NCBI GenBank assembly: GCA_963710745.1
Contig: CAVQBP010000011.1
Coordinates: 62,001-126,000, forward strand
Source: CAVQBP01 sp963710745
GTDB taxonomy: Bacteria; Bacteroidota; Ignavibacteria; Ignavibacteriales; Ignavibacteriaceae
Direction: 5' to 3'
DNA: 64,000 nucleotides
Below the pieces are notes generated by a model. It was not told the DNA's origin. It worked only from the letters and a program-made list of their open reading frames with translations, and did no database searches. A program made the translations under genes and the position numbers. This document shows, one piece after another, positions 46,824-56,373 of the stretch (the first letter of the stretch is position 1; each line of letters begins with the position of its first letter).

Positions 46824-49800
46824 CTAGCGAAGTAAAATCATTTTTTTAACTTGAATAAAATTACCAGCTTTCAGCATATACAAATATATCCCACTTGCAA
46901 GATTTTTTGCTTCAAATGTTGCTTCGTAATTGCCGGGATTTTTTGTTTCACTAACTAAGGTTTGGACTTCTCTTCCAAGTATATCATATATCTTAAGTTG
47001 AACGAACACTGTCGAAGAAGCTCCTACTTGGGATGGAATTGAATATCTAATTTTTGTAGATGGATTAAAAGGATTTGGATAATTATCAAACAACTTATAT
47101 TCAACTGGCAAATCATTACTTTCTGATACTACCGATACAGGATCAAGACTTCCCACAAATTTTCCTATTCCTACTGCCGGTTCCCAGGTTATTTCACATT
47201 TGTAATTTAATCCATCGACTAAATCCAATCTAAGATCAAGAGCTGCGGAATCAAAGTTGGTATAATTCGAAAGATCAGCAGAATATACAAAACCATACTG
47301 GAAATTATAATGCAAATACTTGATGTTAAGAGTATCCCAGTTATTGCTGTTTTGCTCTTTAACAAACATATTAATACTATCGCCTAGCGAGAAATTAACA
47401 ACTGAAAATAAAATTTTTGCCTTCTCATTTTTTTCTAATAGGGTTGAAGGAATATTTTGGGAATTAAAAATTTGAAGTGTCTGTGTTATTGGAGGGGAAA
47501 CACTATCCTGTTGTTTTGCTTTATTAAAACTAAAATTCATTGAGAGTGTTCCGCGTTCTTTTTCAATAGTATAGTTACTGTGTTTCATTTCTAGTTTATA
47601 ATTATCGGCGCTTAACGCATCAAAGTTTATGCTTGAACTGTCAAAACTTCCCTGGCGAATGATATTATTCTTACTATTAAAAAGCTTATATGTTGCATTT
47701 ACAAAATCCGAATACCTATATTCTCCGAATTGCCCTATGAATCCAAGGGCATACATATAATGGATAATCTGCAGAGCTCCATGGATAAAATAAATTTGAA
47801 TTTGGGACTGATATTCCTTTCCCTATAATAATTTCGCCACCATTTGGAACCATATATTTTATATTGGTTGAGTCAAATAACCCATAAAACCCTATACTGT
47901 CATTTCTGACTGCAAGCATACCGGTAGCTAACCATGAATATGGAGGATAATTATCTTCAGTTAAAGGTTCATATATATTAGTTGAAAATCCGTACTGGTT
48001 ACTTTTATTTGGGAAAATATATAAGGTACCCCGTCCAATGATTAGTATTTAATTCTACTGGATCTATAAAACTTGCCCAATATCCGGGAAAATCATAAAG
48101 ATATGTCAAGTCTACACTTTTTCCAAAGTATAATTTGTGCGTATCTGTAAATGGGGAATGATATACATCCAGATTTGCAATAATATATTTGTTATCCGTG
48201 TTGTTCGTTAAATAAATATCTGAATTAATCCCTTTTACTACATCATGATAATATAAATATATCTTATCGGGAATTATAATCTCTTTCAAACTCTCCCGGT
48301 AATAATGAAAATTTCTGTGACATATCAGATAAGCTTAAAACAATCCCCGAATCTATATTTAAATTTAATGATTTTATCTGCAGTGAATCAGGATAAATCA
48401 AAGATAAATCGCCCGACCAGTTCATTTTTTTTGAAAGCTCTGTCCCCGTTTCATCTGTTGCTTCAAAATGTAGTTGATTTTTTGCATCCTCCGAGTTTAT
48501 ATAAATGCTGTCGCTGTTTTTTACTGTAACATTTTCATTATTTACTATTTTAATGTTCTGTAAATTATGCAGTGAATCATTGCTAAACTGAGTAAAAAAG
48601 GATGTAATATTATAAGTGCTGCCGGGTAAAATCAATTCAGCTTGAGTATAATCATCATTCCAATCAGCATCAATAGCATTAAAGGGATAGTATGTACTAT
48701 CATTATTAGTAATTATACAATACGTTGGTGGTTTATCAAATGAAAGAAATATTCTTGTGGTTTTTACAAACGCCCAGGGAACATGTAATTGTTCCAACCC
48801 GTCCGAAATGTTTAAGTTACCGTTATATGAATCAGAGCCTGACTGAAGGAAATCAATTTTACTATTATCGACTGTAAGTTTAACAAATACGTATTCAGAA
48901 TCATTCGGGCCAATAGTTAAATTTGAAGGAGAAGCCTCTAACATCGGATTTGATACATTAATTGAATAATCTTTTGAAGTATCTGAATTATTTTTAATAA
49001 GCAGCGTATCCGTTTTGCTCCAGACATCTACTTGAGTATTACAAAATCCGTAACTTAATGATGAAGGAGTTATTATGGTTTCTTCAGTAAGTGCTTTATC
49101 GGGATTTACAATTCCTGCTCCTTGTTCCATTATATCATTTGGAAGAGACGTAGCGGTAGTCATAATTACAGACTTAATTTTTTCCGGTGACCAGTTCTTA
49201 TGAAGCTGCTTTAACAATGCACAAACACCGGCAATATAAGGTGTTGCCATCGAAGTGCCGCTCATTTTTACAAAAGTGTTATTTAAATAAGTTGAATTTA
49301 CATCTACTCCTGGGGCAAGTACATCTGGTTTTATTGCATAAGTTTTTTTTGCTGGTCCCCTGGAACTGAAATCAGCAATATTGTTTTCATAATCCGATGC
49401 ACCGACTCCAATTGCCGAACGTGCATTTGCGGGAGAACTAACTGTAAAAAAACTTCCATAATTTCCAACTGCAACACAAAATACTATTCCCAATTCAGCA
49501 GCATTGTCCACTACCGTTGATACTGGATTATCTGGATCACCGGGACTTCCTAGGCTCATATTTACCACATCCACTTTATCATCAAAATTTCCGTCATTAT
49601 TGGGATCTACAGCTCTTTCAATTCCCGCAATAACGTCTGCGTCATAAGTATCCCTTGCTGGGCTGAATATTTTGAAAGCCATCAGCTTTGCATGCGGAGC
49701 AACTCCTTCTAAGCTATCTCCATCAGCTGCAATTATTCCGGCAACATGAGTCCCATGCCCTATATCATCCATTGGATCATCATCGTCATTGATTATATCA

Positions 49801-50453
49801 TATCCGCCGATAACTTTATATCCCGGGCCGAATCCTCCACCTAATTCCGGATTCATATAATCAATCCCTGTATCAATTTCCCCGACTACTATGCTATCTC
49901 CTTTAACATTTGCAAGGCTGCCTGTCTTCATTGAATAATTATTTTTGGACAGAGCATCCTTTTCCAAAGGATAAACTCCATTATTCTTATAAATATTTTT
50001 CACATAACTTAAAGAATAAATTGAAGCTAATAATCCTTTCGGCACTTCAGCATTGACTCCCGTAAATAATTTGTAGAATTTCCTTTTTATTACTGGAGCA
50101 GTTTTCAAAAGTTTGGTGTTTTTTGAAAAACTGTTTGACAACGATGAAATATCATTTGAAAATCTATCGAATAAATTTTGATAATCGGATACGGACTTTT
50201 TTTGCAGATAGTTTTTATTTGCTTTAAACATTGGCGGAGTTGTGAATTCAACAATTACATTCTCAGTCTCCATTAAATCCAAATCATAATTTTTAATTGA
50301 ACCATTTTTAGTCTGAATGGAATAATAAAAGTGTCTGGGTTTTTGTTCTATGAATTGCTGCTTCTTTCCTGTATGATTTGAATTGATTATAGTTTGTGCG
50401 GTAATTGTGGTAATATTTATTGTGAAAACGAATAACAATAAGAGTTTTTTCAC
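46824..50453 (-). pseudogene. T9SS-sorted subtilisin-like (S8) protease, broken by three frameshifts
   Basis: The protease starts at GTG 50453, 6 bases after AAGGAG, with signal peptide KKLLLLFVFTINITTITAQ. The catalytic triad is intact: Asp in GEIDTGIDYMNPELGGG, His in GHGTHVAGIIAADG, Ser in MSGTSMATPYIAGV (residues 201, 240 and 408 of the frame opening at 50474). After a PA-type and beta-sandwich region the frame ends at 48264. Protein similarity continues in another frame (IIIPDKIYLYYHDVVKG ... TGYLIYFPK, to 48005), a third (STNIKYMVPNGGEIIIG) and a fourth, which ends in a T9SS domain (NYPNPFNPSTKIRYSI) at 46824. The breaks are near 48285, 48010 and 47750. Decay or sequencing indels are both possible. 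Confidence 0.82.
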
Positions 50454-50811
50454 TACATTCTCCTTCAATTGCAAAGTTTAGGACTTAATTTTCCTAGCAG
50501 GTTCAGTTAGCAACTTAATTAATAAAGCATTTATATTGAACAAGATACCTTAGCTTTTCTATACGCTCTGGCATAGAGCAACTACTATAAACATCTCAAA
50601 ATGCAAAGAGCACGCAACGACATATCTTAACCATTTGGGAAATATTTATTTTGTGAGTTACTTATTCTCCCCACTTATTATTACGTTCATTTCAACTTAG
50701 ATCAAAAATAATAATTATGCAAGATATTTTTCTATAATCAGTAAAACTATTTAATCTACTTTTCAAAACAAGTATTATACCTAAGCATAAAATGCAAAAT
50801 TTAATGATAAA

Positions 50812-50868
50812 CCCACATTACATGAACAAGAACATCATTTCATCTTTACATGATTAGCCAGATTTACA
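50812..50868. repeat. 57-bp direct repeat, right copy
   Basis: Partner of 46693-46749. The rest of the 50475-51356 gap has no gene. It holds two copies of TTTATCCTGATGTAAAGAAGGA-like short hairpins near 51080 and 51130. Confidence 0.75.
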
Positions 50869-50959
50869 TAAGGGAAATTATAGTACATAAAGACCATCTT
50901 CACTTATATGTGACATTCTATCTATGTCCTATAATTTGGCCTTATGTAAACTCGGCACC

Positions 50960-51054
50960 TGCCCGCGAAGCATGAGAAATAAAACAATTGAATTCTTCAC
51001 CAACAAAACATATTGTAATTATACTGATTAAAGACATCTTTGCGTAGGCGGGCA
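50960..51054. repeat. Interrupted short hairpin element
   Basis: TGCCCGCGAAGC and TTTGCGTAGGCGGGCA look like the two halves of one short hairpin element of the type found at 55500 (stem-CGAA...TTT...TAGG-stem), separated by about 70 unrelated bases. Confidence 0.4.
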
Positions 51055-51356
51055 TTTCCTTATCAGTCCATCTTAGTTTATCCTGATGTAAAGAAGGACT
51101 TCATTCAGCCGGCTCATTCTTCGCTCGGCGGAATTTATCCTGATGTATAGAAGGATTCCGCTTTTATTGTGTAACTTAAGACTCACTCCCTTATGACATT
51201 AGTGAAACAATTTATGATCTTTCTTTCAATCACTTGTCAGCTTATCCTTTTAATAAGGATAAAATTTTGATCTTAGGATATGAAAAGAGAAGGTTTAATA
51301 ATATTAGTGATTGATAATCTATTGTCAAAAAATTGGATCTAAAATTTATTTCAGTT

Positions 51357-51917
51357 TCAATTTGCTTCTGGCCAATTGTTTATGTCTGAACTTAATTTTT
51401 TTCGAATGGTTTCTAGGTTAGAATGCAATACTGTTTTATCAATTACATCGGGTAACAAGTTTACAATATCCAAAATATCAGTTACGAAAGACGGTACAGT
51501 TTGTATTGCTTTAACTAAATTATCTCTACAATCTTGTATAATACTGCGTGGTACAGAGTTTCCAACAGATTTTAATTCCGGAGAAGTAGATTGCCCTTCA
51601 GCAATTCCTATCCAAATACCCATCTCTAACCATGGATGTCCGTTTTTGGGTAGATTATCTGACAAATAAGATCTTATACCTTCTATCATTTTCATATGTG
51701 AGCCGTGATAATCATTAAGGATTTCATTTTCATCAAGGTTTATCGGATTTCCCGAATATGATTTATCCCGGTTTGTTGTTTCAGCAAATTTCTTCCACCA
51801 ATTCTTTGCAGCTAAATATGATTCATCACCTAGTAGAATTTGTGCGACAGAATATTGGTATGAGGCTAATCCCAAGCCAACGCCCATATTATATGCAGAA
51901 CCAGCTATTTGGCCCAT
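51357..51917 (-). CDS. Hypothetical helical protein
   Basis: 186 residues with GAAGGAAAG before the ATG. It is mainly helical and begins GSAYNMGVGLGLASYQYSVA. The middle contains HPWLEMGIWIGIAEG and a Gln/Ser-rich segment, and the end is DIVNLLPDVIDKTVLHSNLE. No signal peptide or membrane helix is convincing, though the N-terminal Gly-rich helix could insert in a membrane. I do not recognise a family. It is transcribed alone on the minus strand. Confidence 0.55.
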   Translation of the reverse strand: MGQIAGSAYNMGVGLGLASYQYSVAQILLGDESYLAAKNWWKKFAETTNRDKSYSGNPINLDENEILNDYHGSHMKMIEGIRSYLSDNLPKNGHPWLEMGIWIGIAEGQSTSPELKSVGNSVPRSIIQDCRDNLVKAIQTVPSFVTDILDIVNLLPDVIDKTVLHSNLETIRKKLSSDINNWPEAN

Positions 51918-52113
51918 AATGCTTTCCTTCTGGATATTGTTAATCTTTTTTATTTGAAATTTATTACAATCATTTAATTCATTATCTTTAAACTCACTTA
52001 AACAAGAGAAACAGTTTATTTTAATATTGTTTCTCTGTACGGCAAGGTTTCAGCTTCTTAAGCATTTACTATAATGTTTAATATCCATCAAAGCCGGGTT
52101 AGAAAAAGTTCCG

Positions 52114-52299
52114 ATGCTTAGGGAAATGTATAATGAAAAGCTGGTAGGTATACAGTTTTATCTTATGATTGCTGCGATCATCGGTGTAGTACTTTCCATA
52201 GTTTTTAACATTATTGCGGCTTTGCTTGTTTTCTTTATTGTTATGATGGTGAGTGTTCTGCTTTTTGTTTTCAACATGATTAAAATTCTGGTGATATAA
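52114..52299 (+). CDS. Small two-helix membrane protein
   Basis: 61 residues, almost entirely two transmembrane helices (LVGIQFYLMIAAIIGVVLSI, IAALLVFFIVMMVSVLLFVF). The start could be ATG 52114 or ATG 52126; neither has a good ribosome site. It ends 2 bases before the Fe-S assembly gene, so the two are probably co-transcribed. Function unknown. Confidence 0.55.
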   Translation: MLREMYNEKLVGIQFYLMIAAIIGVVLSIVFNIIAALLVFFIVMMVSVLLFVFNMIKILVI

Positions 52300-52301
52300 A
52301 T

Positions 52302-52598
52302 ATGTTAACTGAAACTCAAATACTTGAAAATTTAAAATCGGTGATCGACCCTGAAATTGGGATCAATATCGTTGATCTCGGGTTAATCTACCGCCTTGAA
52401 ATAGGAGATAAAAAAATATCAATTGATATGACCCTAACCACCCCTGGCTGTCCAATGCATAGCAGCATGACAGAGTGGGTTAGAGAAAATTTAACCAGGC
52501 TTGCACAGGGAGCAAAGGTAGATGTAAATCTTGTCTGGGAACCCCGGTGGTTGTCTGAATTCTTAAGCGCCGAAGCAAAAAGTCAGCTTGGCTATTGA
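52302..52598 (+). CDS. MIP18/DUF59-family metal-sulfur cluster assembly factor (SufT/PaaD-like)
   Basis: 98 residues of the DUF59 family. Motifs: LKSVIDPEIGINIVDLGLIY at the N-terminus (the DPE-x-G-x-x-V-x-D-L-G signature) and MTLTTPGCPMHSSM, with the conserved Cys that can hold an iron-sulfur cluster. It helps mature Fe-S proteins in the cytoplasm. It is flanked by small membrane proteins, including a haem-copper-oxidase-subunit-I-like fragment that starts 8 bases later, so a link to respiratory enzyme assembly is possible. Confidence 0.88.
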   Translation: MLTETQILENLKSVIDPEIGINIVDLGLIYRLEIGDKKISIDMTLTTPGCPMHSSMTEWVRENLTRLAQGAKVDVNLVWEPRWLSEFLSAEAKSQLGY

Positions 52599-52605
52599 GC
52601 AAATT

Positions 52606-52833
52606 ATGTTTTCTACTGTCAGATATTTCATAAAAACAAGTCTTATATTCCTTTTTATAGGTTTGTTAACCGGAGTTTATTTATCAATTAATAAAAATAT
52701 ATTCCTTAAAGGTGCATCACCCGGAATAATTTCCGCACATACTCACTTGATTTTGGTTGGTTCTGTAATGATGATGATTATGGGAGTGGCATTATGGTTC
52801 TTTCCTAAGCCTGATAAAGAAGATAAAAGATAA
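52606..52833 (+). CDS. Short cytochrome-oxidase-subunit-I-like membrane protein
   Basis: 75 residues from ATG 52606 (a TTG start at 52588 would overlap the previous gene). Two helices are present: FIKTSLIFLFIGLLTGVYLS and HTHLILVGSVMMMIMGVALWFF. The SAHTHLILVGSV segment with its His pair resembles the haem-ligand helix of cbb3/haem-copper oxidase subunit I and related small NnrS-like proteins, which usually have four helices. It therefore looks half-length; the product may be truncated. It follows the DUF59 gene by 8 bases. Confidence 0.55.
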   Translation: MFSTVRYFIKTSLIFLFIGLLTGVYLSINKNIFLKGASPGIISAHTHLILVGSVMMMIMGVALWFFPKPDKEDKR

Positions 52834-52964
52834 AAACCGGTTTTAATTCTAAAACCTTTTATCATTATCAATCAGTTGTTTTTATCTTCACAATCAATCC
52901 ATAAGCGTGGTTTTATTTTTTGCCCGTTTGTTTAATTTATGGTTTCTTTATTCCATAACTAAAA

Positions 52965-53342
52965 TTACAAATTTTTTTCTTGTATACTCTCTTTTTCCAC
53001 CTTCTCAGAAGGTGGATTTTTAATTTGTATAAATTCAATTGGAGCTCCATTTTCTTCAATAAATGCAACCATATTTCCTTCAGATGGACTATTTGGTTCT
53101 ATTATTACTTTTCTTCCTTTAATAGCTTCATATATATCATTTACTTCAAATGCAACGTGCGGGATTGTTTTTACAATTTCTGGTAATAAGCAATCATCTT
53201 CATATCTCATCCATTCAATTCCAAATTCACTTTTATCATACCCATAATGATAAACTTTGTAGTCTTTTAAGTAAATTTCACCTTTAATAGGTGTCTTAGT
53301 AGGAATTCCTAAATGATGATATTTCAATTTTATTGACTTCAA
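52965..53342 (-). CDS. VOC-family (glyoxalase/bleomycin-resistance-like) protein
   Basis: About 125 residues. The start is taken as TTG 53342 because GGAGG lies 5 bases upstream; a GTG at 53354 lacks a site. Two beta-alpha-beta-beta-beta halves are evident: KYHHLGIPTKTPIKGEIYL and, in the second half, VKTIPHVAFEVNDIYEAI with GAPIEFIQI at the end. The His and Glu residues expected to bind a metal are present. The substrate is unknown. On the minus strand it follows an attC-like repeat, as expected for an integron-type cassette gene. Confidence 0.75.
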   Translation of the reverse strand: MKSIKLKYHHLGIPTKTPIKGEIYLKDYKVYHYGYDKSEFGIEWMRYEDDCLLPEIVKTIPHVAFEVNDIYEAIKGRKVIIEPNSPSEGNMVAFIEENGAPIEFIQIKNPPSEKVEKESIQEKNL

Positions 53343-53381
53343 TTTTTCCTCCACAACAAGTTATGTTGAAATGGCAATGGT

Positions 53382-53606
53382 GCCTAACGATCTGCAATTA
53401 AGCCGCAGCCCAGAACAAGAAACTTATTTCATTTACTAATGCCGAAGATTAAGCAAACTGTGCTTAACTTTCATCGTAAGTACAGTTTGCATCAATGTTA
53501 TTTAATAGAACAACTTTGAACAACAAACTTAAAACGGAACTACCAACCAAAAAATTTAGAAAATGCCGAGTGCGAATTTGTGGTCGGGTTGATTGGCTGG
53601 TTAGGC
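53382..53606 (-). repeat. attC-like cassette repeat, copy 1
   Basis: Bounded by GCCTAAC and GTTAGGC in inverted orientation, matching attC R-box consensus RYYYAAC/GTTRRRY. It contains the shared segments CTGCAATTAAGCCGCAGCCC, AACAAGAAACTTATT, and the stem GCAAACTGTGCTTA/TAAGTACAGTTTGC. This copy lacks both internal short hairpins seen in copies 3-5. Confidence 0.6.
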
Positions 53607-53737
53607 TTTTACCTTATTATTCTTGAAAACAATTTAACAAACCTATATTTCGTTTTATAAACGACAATACTGTCAACCGATACGTAATCAATTAAGGGCG
53701 AAGTTTCGACTGGGGAATTATTAATAAGTTAGCCGCC

Positions 53738-54334
53738 TTAAGCTCCAATGGTGCCTGTCTTGACTTCTCCAGCTCGCTTGTAATTGGCAATAATCACTCC
53801 GCTTGGTGTAACGATACTTTCGATTAATGTAAATGCTGTCGAAATCGTGCCATTGTCAAACAACTTTTTCCCTTCACCAAGAGTCAAGGGGTAAATTTTG
53901 AGCCGGAGTTCGTCCACTAAATCATTCTTAAATAGTAGCTGAACGAGCTTACCACTGCCCCAAACTTGAATGTCTGAACCTTCTGAATTTTTGAGCTTTT
54001 TGATATCTGCCAAACTTTCGAGGAATACTGAGTTTTTCCAATCTGACTTTTTCATGGTCTTGGACATGACGTATTTTGTGCCATCATTGATGCCAGGCCA
54101 AATGTCTGCATGGTGGGGCCAGAAGGAGGCCCAAATCTCAAACGTTTTCCTTCCCAAAAGATAATCTGCAGGTTGTTTTAGCTCTTTTTGCACCACTTTA
54201 CCACCAACTTCGTCACCATAAGGTGCACTCCAACCGCCATATTTGAAACCCTCTGCTGTATCTTCCTCAGGTCCACCAGGCGCTTGCATTACCCCATCTA
54301 ATGTAATCATTGATAAAACAATTATTTTTCTCAT
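53738..54334 (-). CDS. Dihydrofolate-reductase-family (RibD C-terminal-like) protein
   Basis: About 198 residues from ATG 54334 (TTGGAGAT upstream). It reads RKIIVLSMITLDGVMQAPGG, then DYLLGRKTFEIWASFWP, TKYVMSKTMKKSDWKNSVFL, DIQVWGSGKLVQLLFKNDLV and LRLKIYPLTLGEGKKLF. This is the fold of RibD-C/DHFR-like reductases that bind NADPH. This clade (YyaP/YwjB-like) has no proven substrate. Genes of this family are frequent passengers in mobile cassettes. It lies between attC-like copies 1 and 2 in the minus-strand array. Confidence 0.85.
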   Translation of the reverse strand: MRKIIVLSMITLDGVMQAPGGPEEDTAEGFKYGGWSAPYGDEVGGKVVQKELKQPADYLLGRKTFEIWASFWPHHADIWPGINDGTKYVMSKTMKKSDWKNSVFLESLADIKKLKNSEGSDIQVWGSGKLVQLLFKNDLVDELRLKIYPLTLGEGKKLFDNGTISTAFTLIESIVTPSGVIIANYKRAGEVKTGTIGA

Positions 54335-54379
54335 GGTTATCTCCAATAATTAATTAAAAATATATTCACTTGATTGTGA

Positions 54380-54502
54380 GCCTAACGAACCGCAATTAAG
54401 TTGCAGCCCAGTTTACCTACCGGAACTTTGTGTAGGTAGGAACAAGAAACTTTTATTTATTACAAAAACCCCCGCCTCTCATATACAATTTGTTGTGGTG
54501 CG
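54380..54502 (-). repeat. attC-like cassette repeat, copy 2 (short, degenerate end)
   Basis: Starts GCCTAACGAACCGCAATTAAG and shares AACAAGAAACTT with the others. A short hairpin with stem TACCTAC/GTAGGTA (54414-54438) sits between the CAGCCCA and AACAAGAAAC segments, where copy 1 has none. The far end (TTGTTGTGGTGC) is a degraded form of GTTAGGC. Confidence 0.5.
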
Positions 54503-54548
54503 TTTTTATATTCTTAATTTGTTATTAATTAAAATAAATATTTGAAGA

Positions 54549-54962
54549 CTAATTGTCACCATTCAGTTTACTGGTCTTTCCGGTAATAAAAAAGCCAAGA
54601 GCAAGTAAAGAAAAGGTAACGACCCATAGCCAAAGAGAATTGTCGTGACCAGGTATCGAGCTAAACTCTCCCATATTACCAATAATATCCACCATAGCCC
54701 AAAGAGTAAAAAGTGATGCGTATCCATAGGCGAGCGTTGTACGTGTTTTCGATGCCGGGTCTTTCCGTACCGACCAGGCTACAACACCAAATACCAGTTG
54801 AGCCACACCAATAATCAAGAAAGCGAAAGCCGTTGAGATATCAGTAATACCATATGCGGATTTAATGGAAGGAACGGCAAAAGACAACAATGCTGCAATA
54901 CCTGAAAAAGTCAACAATATCGCTGCAATAGTAAACATAGTATTAAGGTTTAGTTTTTTCAT
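54549..54962 (-). CDS. Four-helix membrane protein of the cassette array
   Basis: 137 residues with four hydrophobic helices (FTIAAILLTFSGIAALLSFAV, ISTAFAFLIIGVAQLVFGVVAW, AYGYASLFTLWAMVDIIGNM, LWLWVVTFSLLALGFFI). The layout resembles DoxX/DUF-type small membrane proteins but no functional motif is visible. There is no clear ribosome site before the ATG, as is common for cassette genes. It lies upstream of attC-like copy 2 on the minus strand. Confidence 0.65.
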   Translation of the reverse strand: MKKLNLNTMFTIAAILLTFSGIAALLSFAVPSIKSAYGITDISTAFAFLIIGVAQLVFGVVAWSVRKDPASKTRTTLAYGYASLFTLWAMVDIIGNMGEFSSIPGHDNSLWLWVVTFSLLALGFFITGKTSKLNGDN

Positions 54963-55154
54963 TTTTTATATTTTAATTGTGAAAAACATTTACTCAGTTT
55001 CAATGAGACTATTAAATTGGTGTCTTGGCGTTTTCAGTTATTAACTTATGATTATAAAAATAGTTGTTTTATTGTGAAATAAAAATATCGGGTTTATAAT
55101 TCAAGCAATTTATAATCAGTCTTTCCAAAATGAACCGCAACGTATGTGTAAATG

Positions 55155-55197
55155 CAATTGTTCTTATCCTTCTAATTTAGCGATGTAAGAACAATTG
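55155..55197. repeat. 12-bp inverted repeat downstream of the recombinase remnant
   Basis: CAATTGTTCTTA and TAAGAACAATTG pair perfectly over 19 bases. A short GAACCGCAA sequence nearby (55133) resembles the start of the attC-like repeats, so this may be a worn copy of one. Confidence 0.4.
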
Positions 55198-55228
55198 TTT
55201 ATATTTTTAATTTACAAACAAAACTAAA

Positions 55229-55341
55229 TTATTCAAAAAAATCATTTATTGGATTCCGAATTTTATCAATTGTTTTTTTCGATACGTGCGTATAAATTTT
55301 CGTTATTTTTGAGTTTTTGTATCCCAATAATTTCTGGACAC
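55229..55341 (-). pseudogene. C-terminal remnant of a tyrosine recombinase inside the array
   Basis: The minus strand reads VQKLLGYKNSKITKIYTHVS then KKTIDKIRNPINDFFE and stop. This is the box-II end of a tyrosine recombinase with its catalytic Tyr (IYTHVS) and a tail like the S-P-L-D endings of Xer/IntI-type enzymes (here NPIND). An in-frame stop lies just upstream and the rest is missing. It sits immediately before attC-like copy 3. Confidence 0.6.
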
Positions 55342-55376
55342 ATTAAACCTATTTCAGGACGATACAACATTAAGCA

Positions 55377-55785
55377 TATAACGAACCGCAATTAAGTTGC
55401 AGCCCATTTTATCAACCGAAGTTTGAAAAACGAAGGTTGAAACAAGAAACTTATATTTATTACTTCTGCCAAATATTAAGCAAACTGTGCTTAATCCTGT
55501 CCGCCGAAATTTTAATGTAGGCGGATTTCCGTTCACGACAAGCACAGTTTGCAAGACTATTAATTAATTTAACTACGTTGAACAAGATACTTTCAGCGGT
55601 TTACCAACCGACTTGTCCACCGAAACTTTGGTGAAGGTGGAAGCTTTAGTGTAGGTTGGATCATCTACCTCAAAAATCTCTAAAACCTGTCCGGCGAAGT
55701 TTCTAACGAAGCCGGAAGCCGAGTGCGTAAAATAGTTTATCCTGAGCTTGCCGAAGGATTGTCAACTTGAATTGCATTGTTAGGC
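55377..55785 (-). repeat. attC-like cassette repeat, copy 3 (carries at least four nested short hairpins)
   Basis: Runs from ATAACGAACCGCAATTAAG to GTTAGGC. Hairpins: TCAACC/GGTTGA (55412-55440), TCCGCC/GGCGGA (55500-55525, inside the GCAAACTGTGCTTA stem), TCCACC/GGTGGA (55616-55641, itself inside a CCAACC/GGTTGG element), TCCGGC/GCCGGA (55690-55716) and ATCCT/AGGAT (55739-55759). Confidence 0.65.
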
Positions 55786-55845
55786 AATGGCTTTTTACTT
55801 TTTTAATATTTTATATTTTTATTGTTTTGATTTAGATTGAGTTTA

Positions 55846-56334
55846 TTAATTAGATATCAATTGCTTTAAAATCGATATCGGACTTTCATATTTTATATAA
55901 CCAAAAATTGTTTCGTTTAATCGTTTGGATATTTCTACTGTAGAGAGGTTATATTCAGTCAAATAATATTTAGATTGAAAAATCATGTCATTCATAGAAC
56001 CTAATACTCCACGATTATTTGTTTTGTAAAAATTTACTTCCCCCAAATTCGGAGTAATATATTTTTCAATGACGTTTTCTAATCCATCTTTTTTCAATAA
56101 TTCATATAAGCTTGATAAATTTATCTCAATAAATTTATTTACTGTTAATATTCCTTTTGCTGGAATTATACTTGAATATAATGAATAAGTATTTGTAAAA
56201 AGTATATATTGAATTCTGTTAGCTATGAATAAATGGCCGTACCATTCTACAATCGGGTTTAATTCATATATATAATCTGTGGATAACTTTATCTTTAATT
56301 TATCAGCAAGTTTTTTTGTTAATCTGATTGTCAC
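55846..56334 (-). CDS. DUF6933-like hypothetical protein of the cassette array
   Basis: 162 residues. It begins TIRLTKKLADKLKIKLS, followed by WYGHLFIANRIQYILFTNTYSLYSSI. This resembles the uncharacterised DUF6933 proteins, which share an R-x-T-x-K-L-A-D-K-L start and an LFTN-x-x-(S/T)-L-Y motif. There is no catalytic motif or signal peptide. It lies exactly between attC-like copies 3 and 4, one gene per interval, as in cassette arrays. Confidence 0.6.
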   Translation of the reverse strand: MTIRLTKKLADKLKIKLSTDYIYELNPIVEWYGHLFIANRIQYILFTNTYSLYSSIIPAKGILTVNKFIEINLSSLYELLKKDGLENVIEKYITPNLGEVNFYKTNNRGVLGSMNDMIFQSKYYLTEYNLSTVEISKRLNETIFGYIKYESPISILKQLISN

Positions 56335-56373
56335 TATTTTTTTTGTTTGGTTTATAACTTTATACTTATACTA

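Noticed and set aside
52114..52833. Complete respiratory oxidase operon
   Set aside because: Only a short subunit-I-like fragment is present; no other oxidase subunits.
55354..55554. Minus-strand frame of about 66 codons inside attC-like copy 3 (similar frames in copies 4 and 5)
   Set aside because: The three frames are similar only because the repeats are; they have no ribosome site, and the translated text changes with hairpin insertion. They are repeat translations, not genes.
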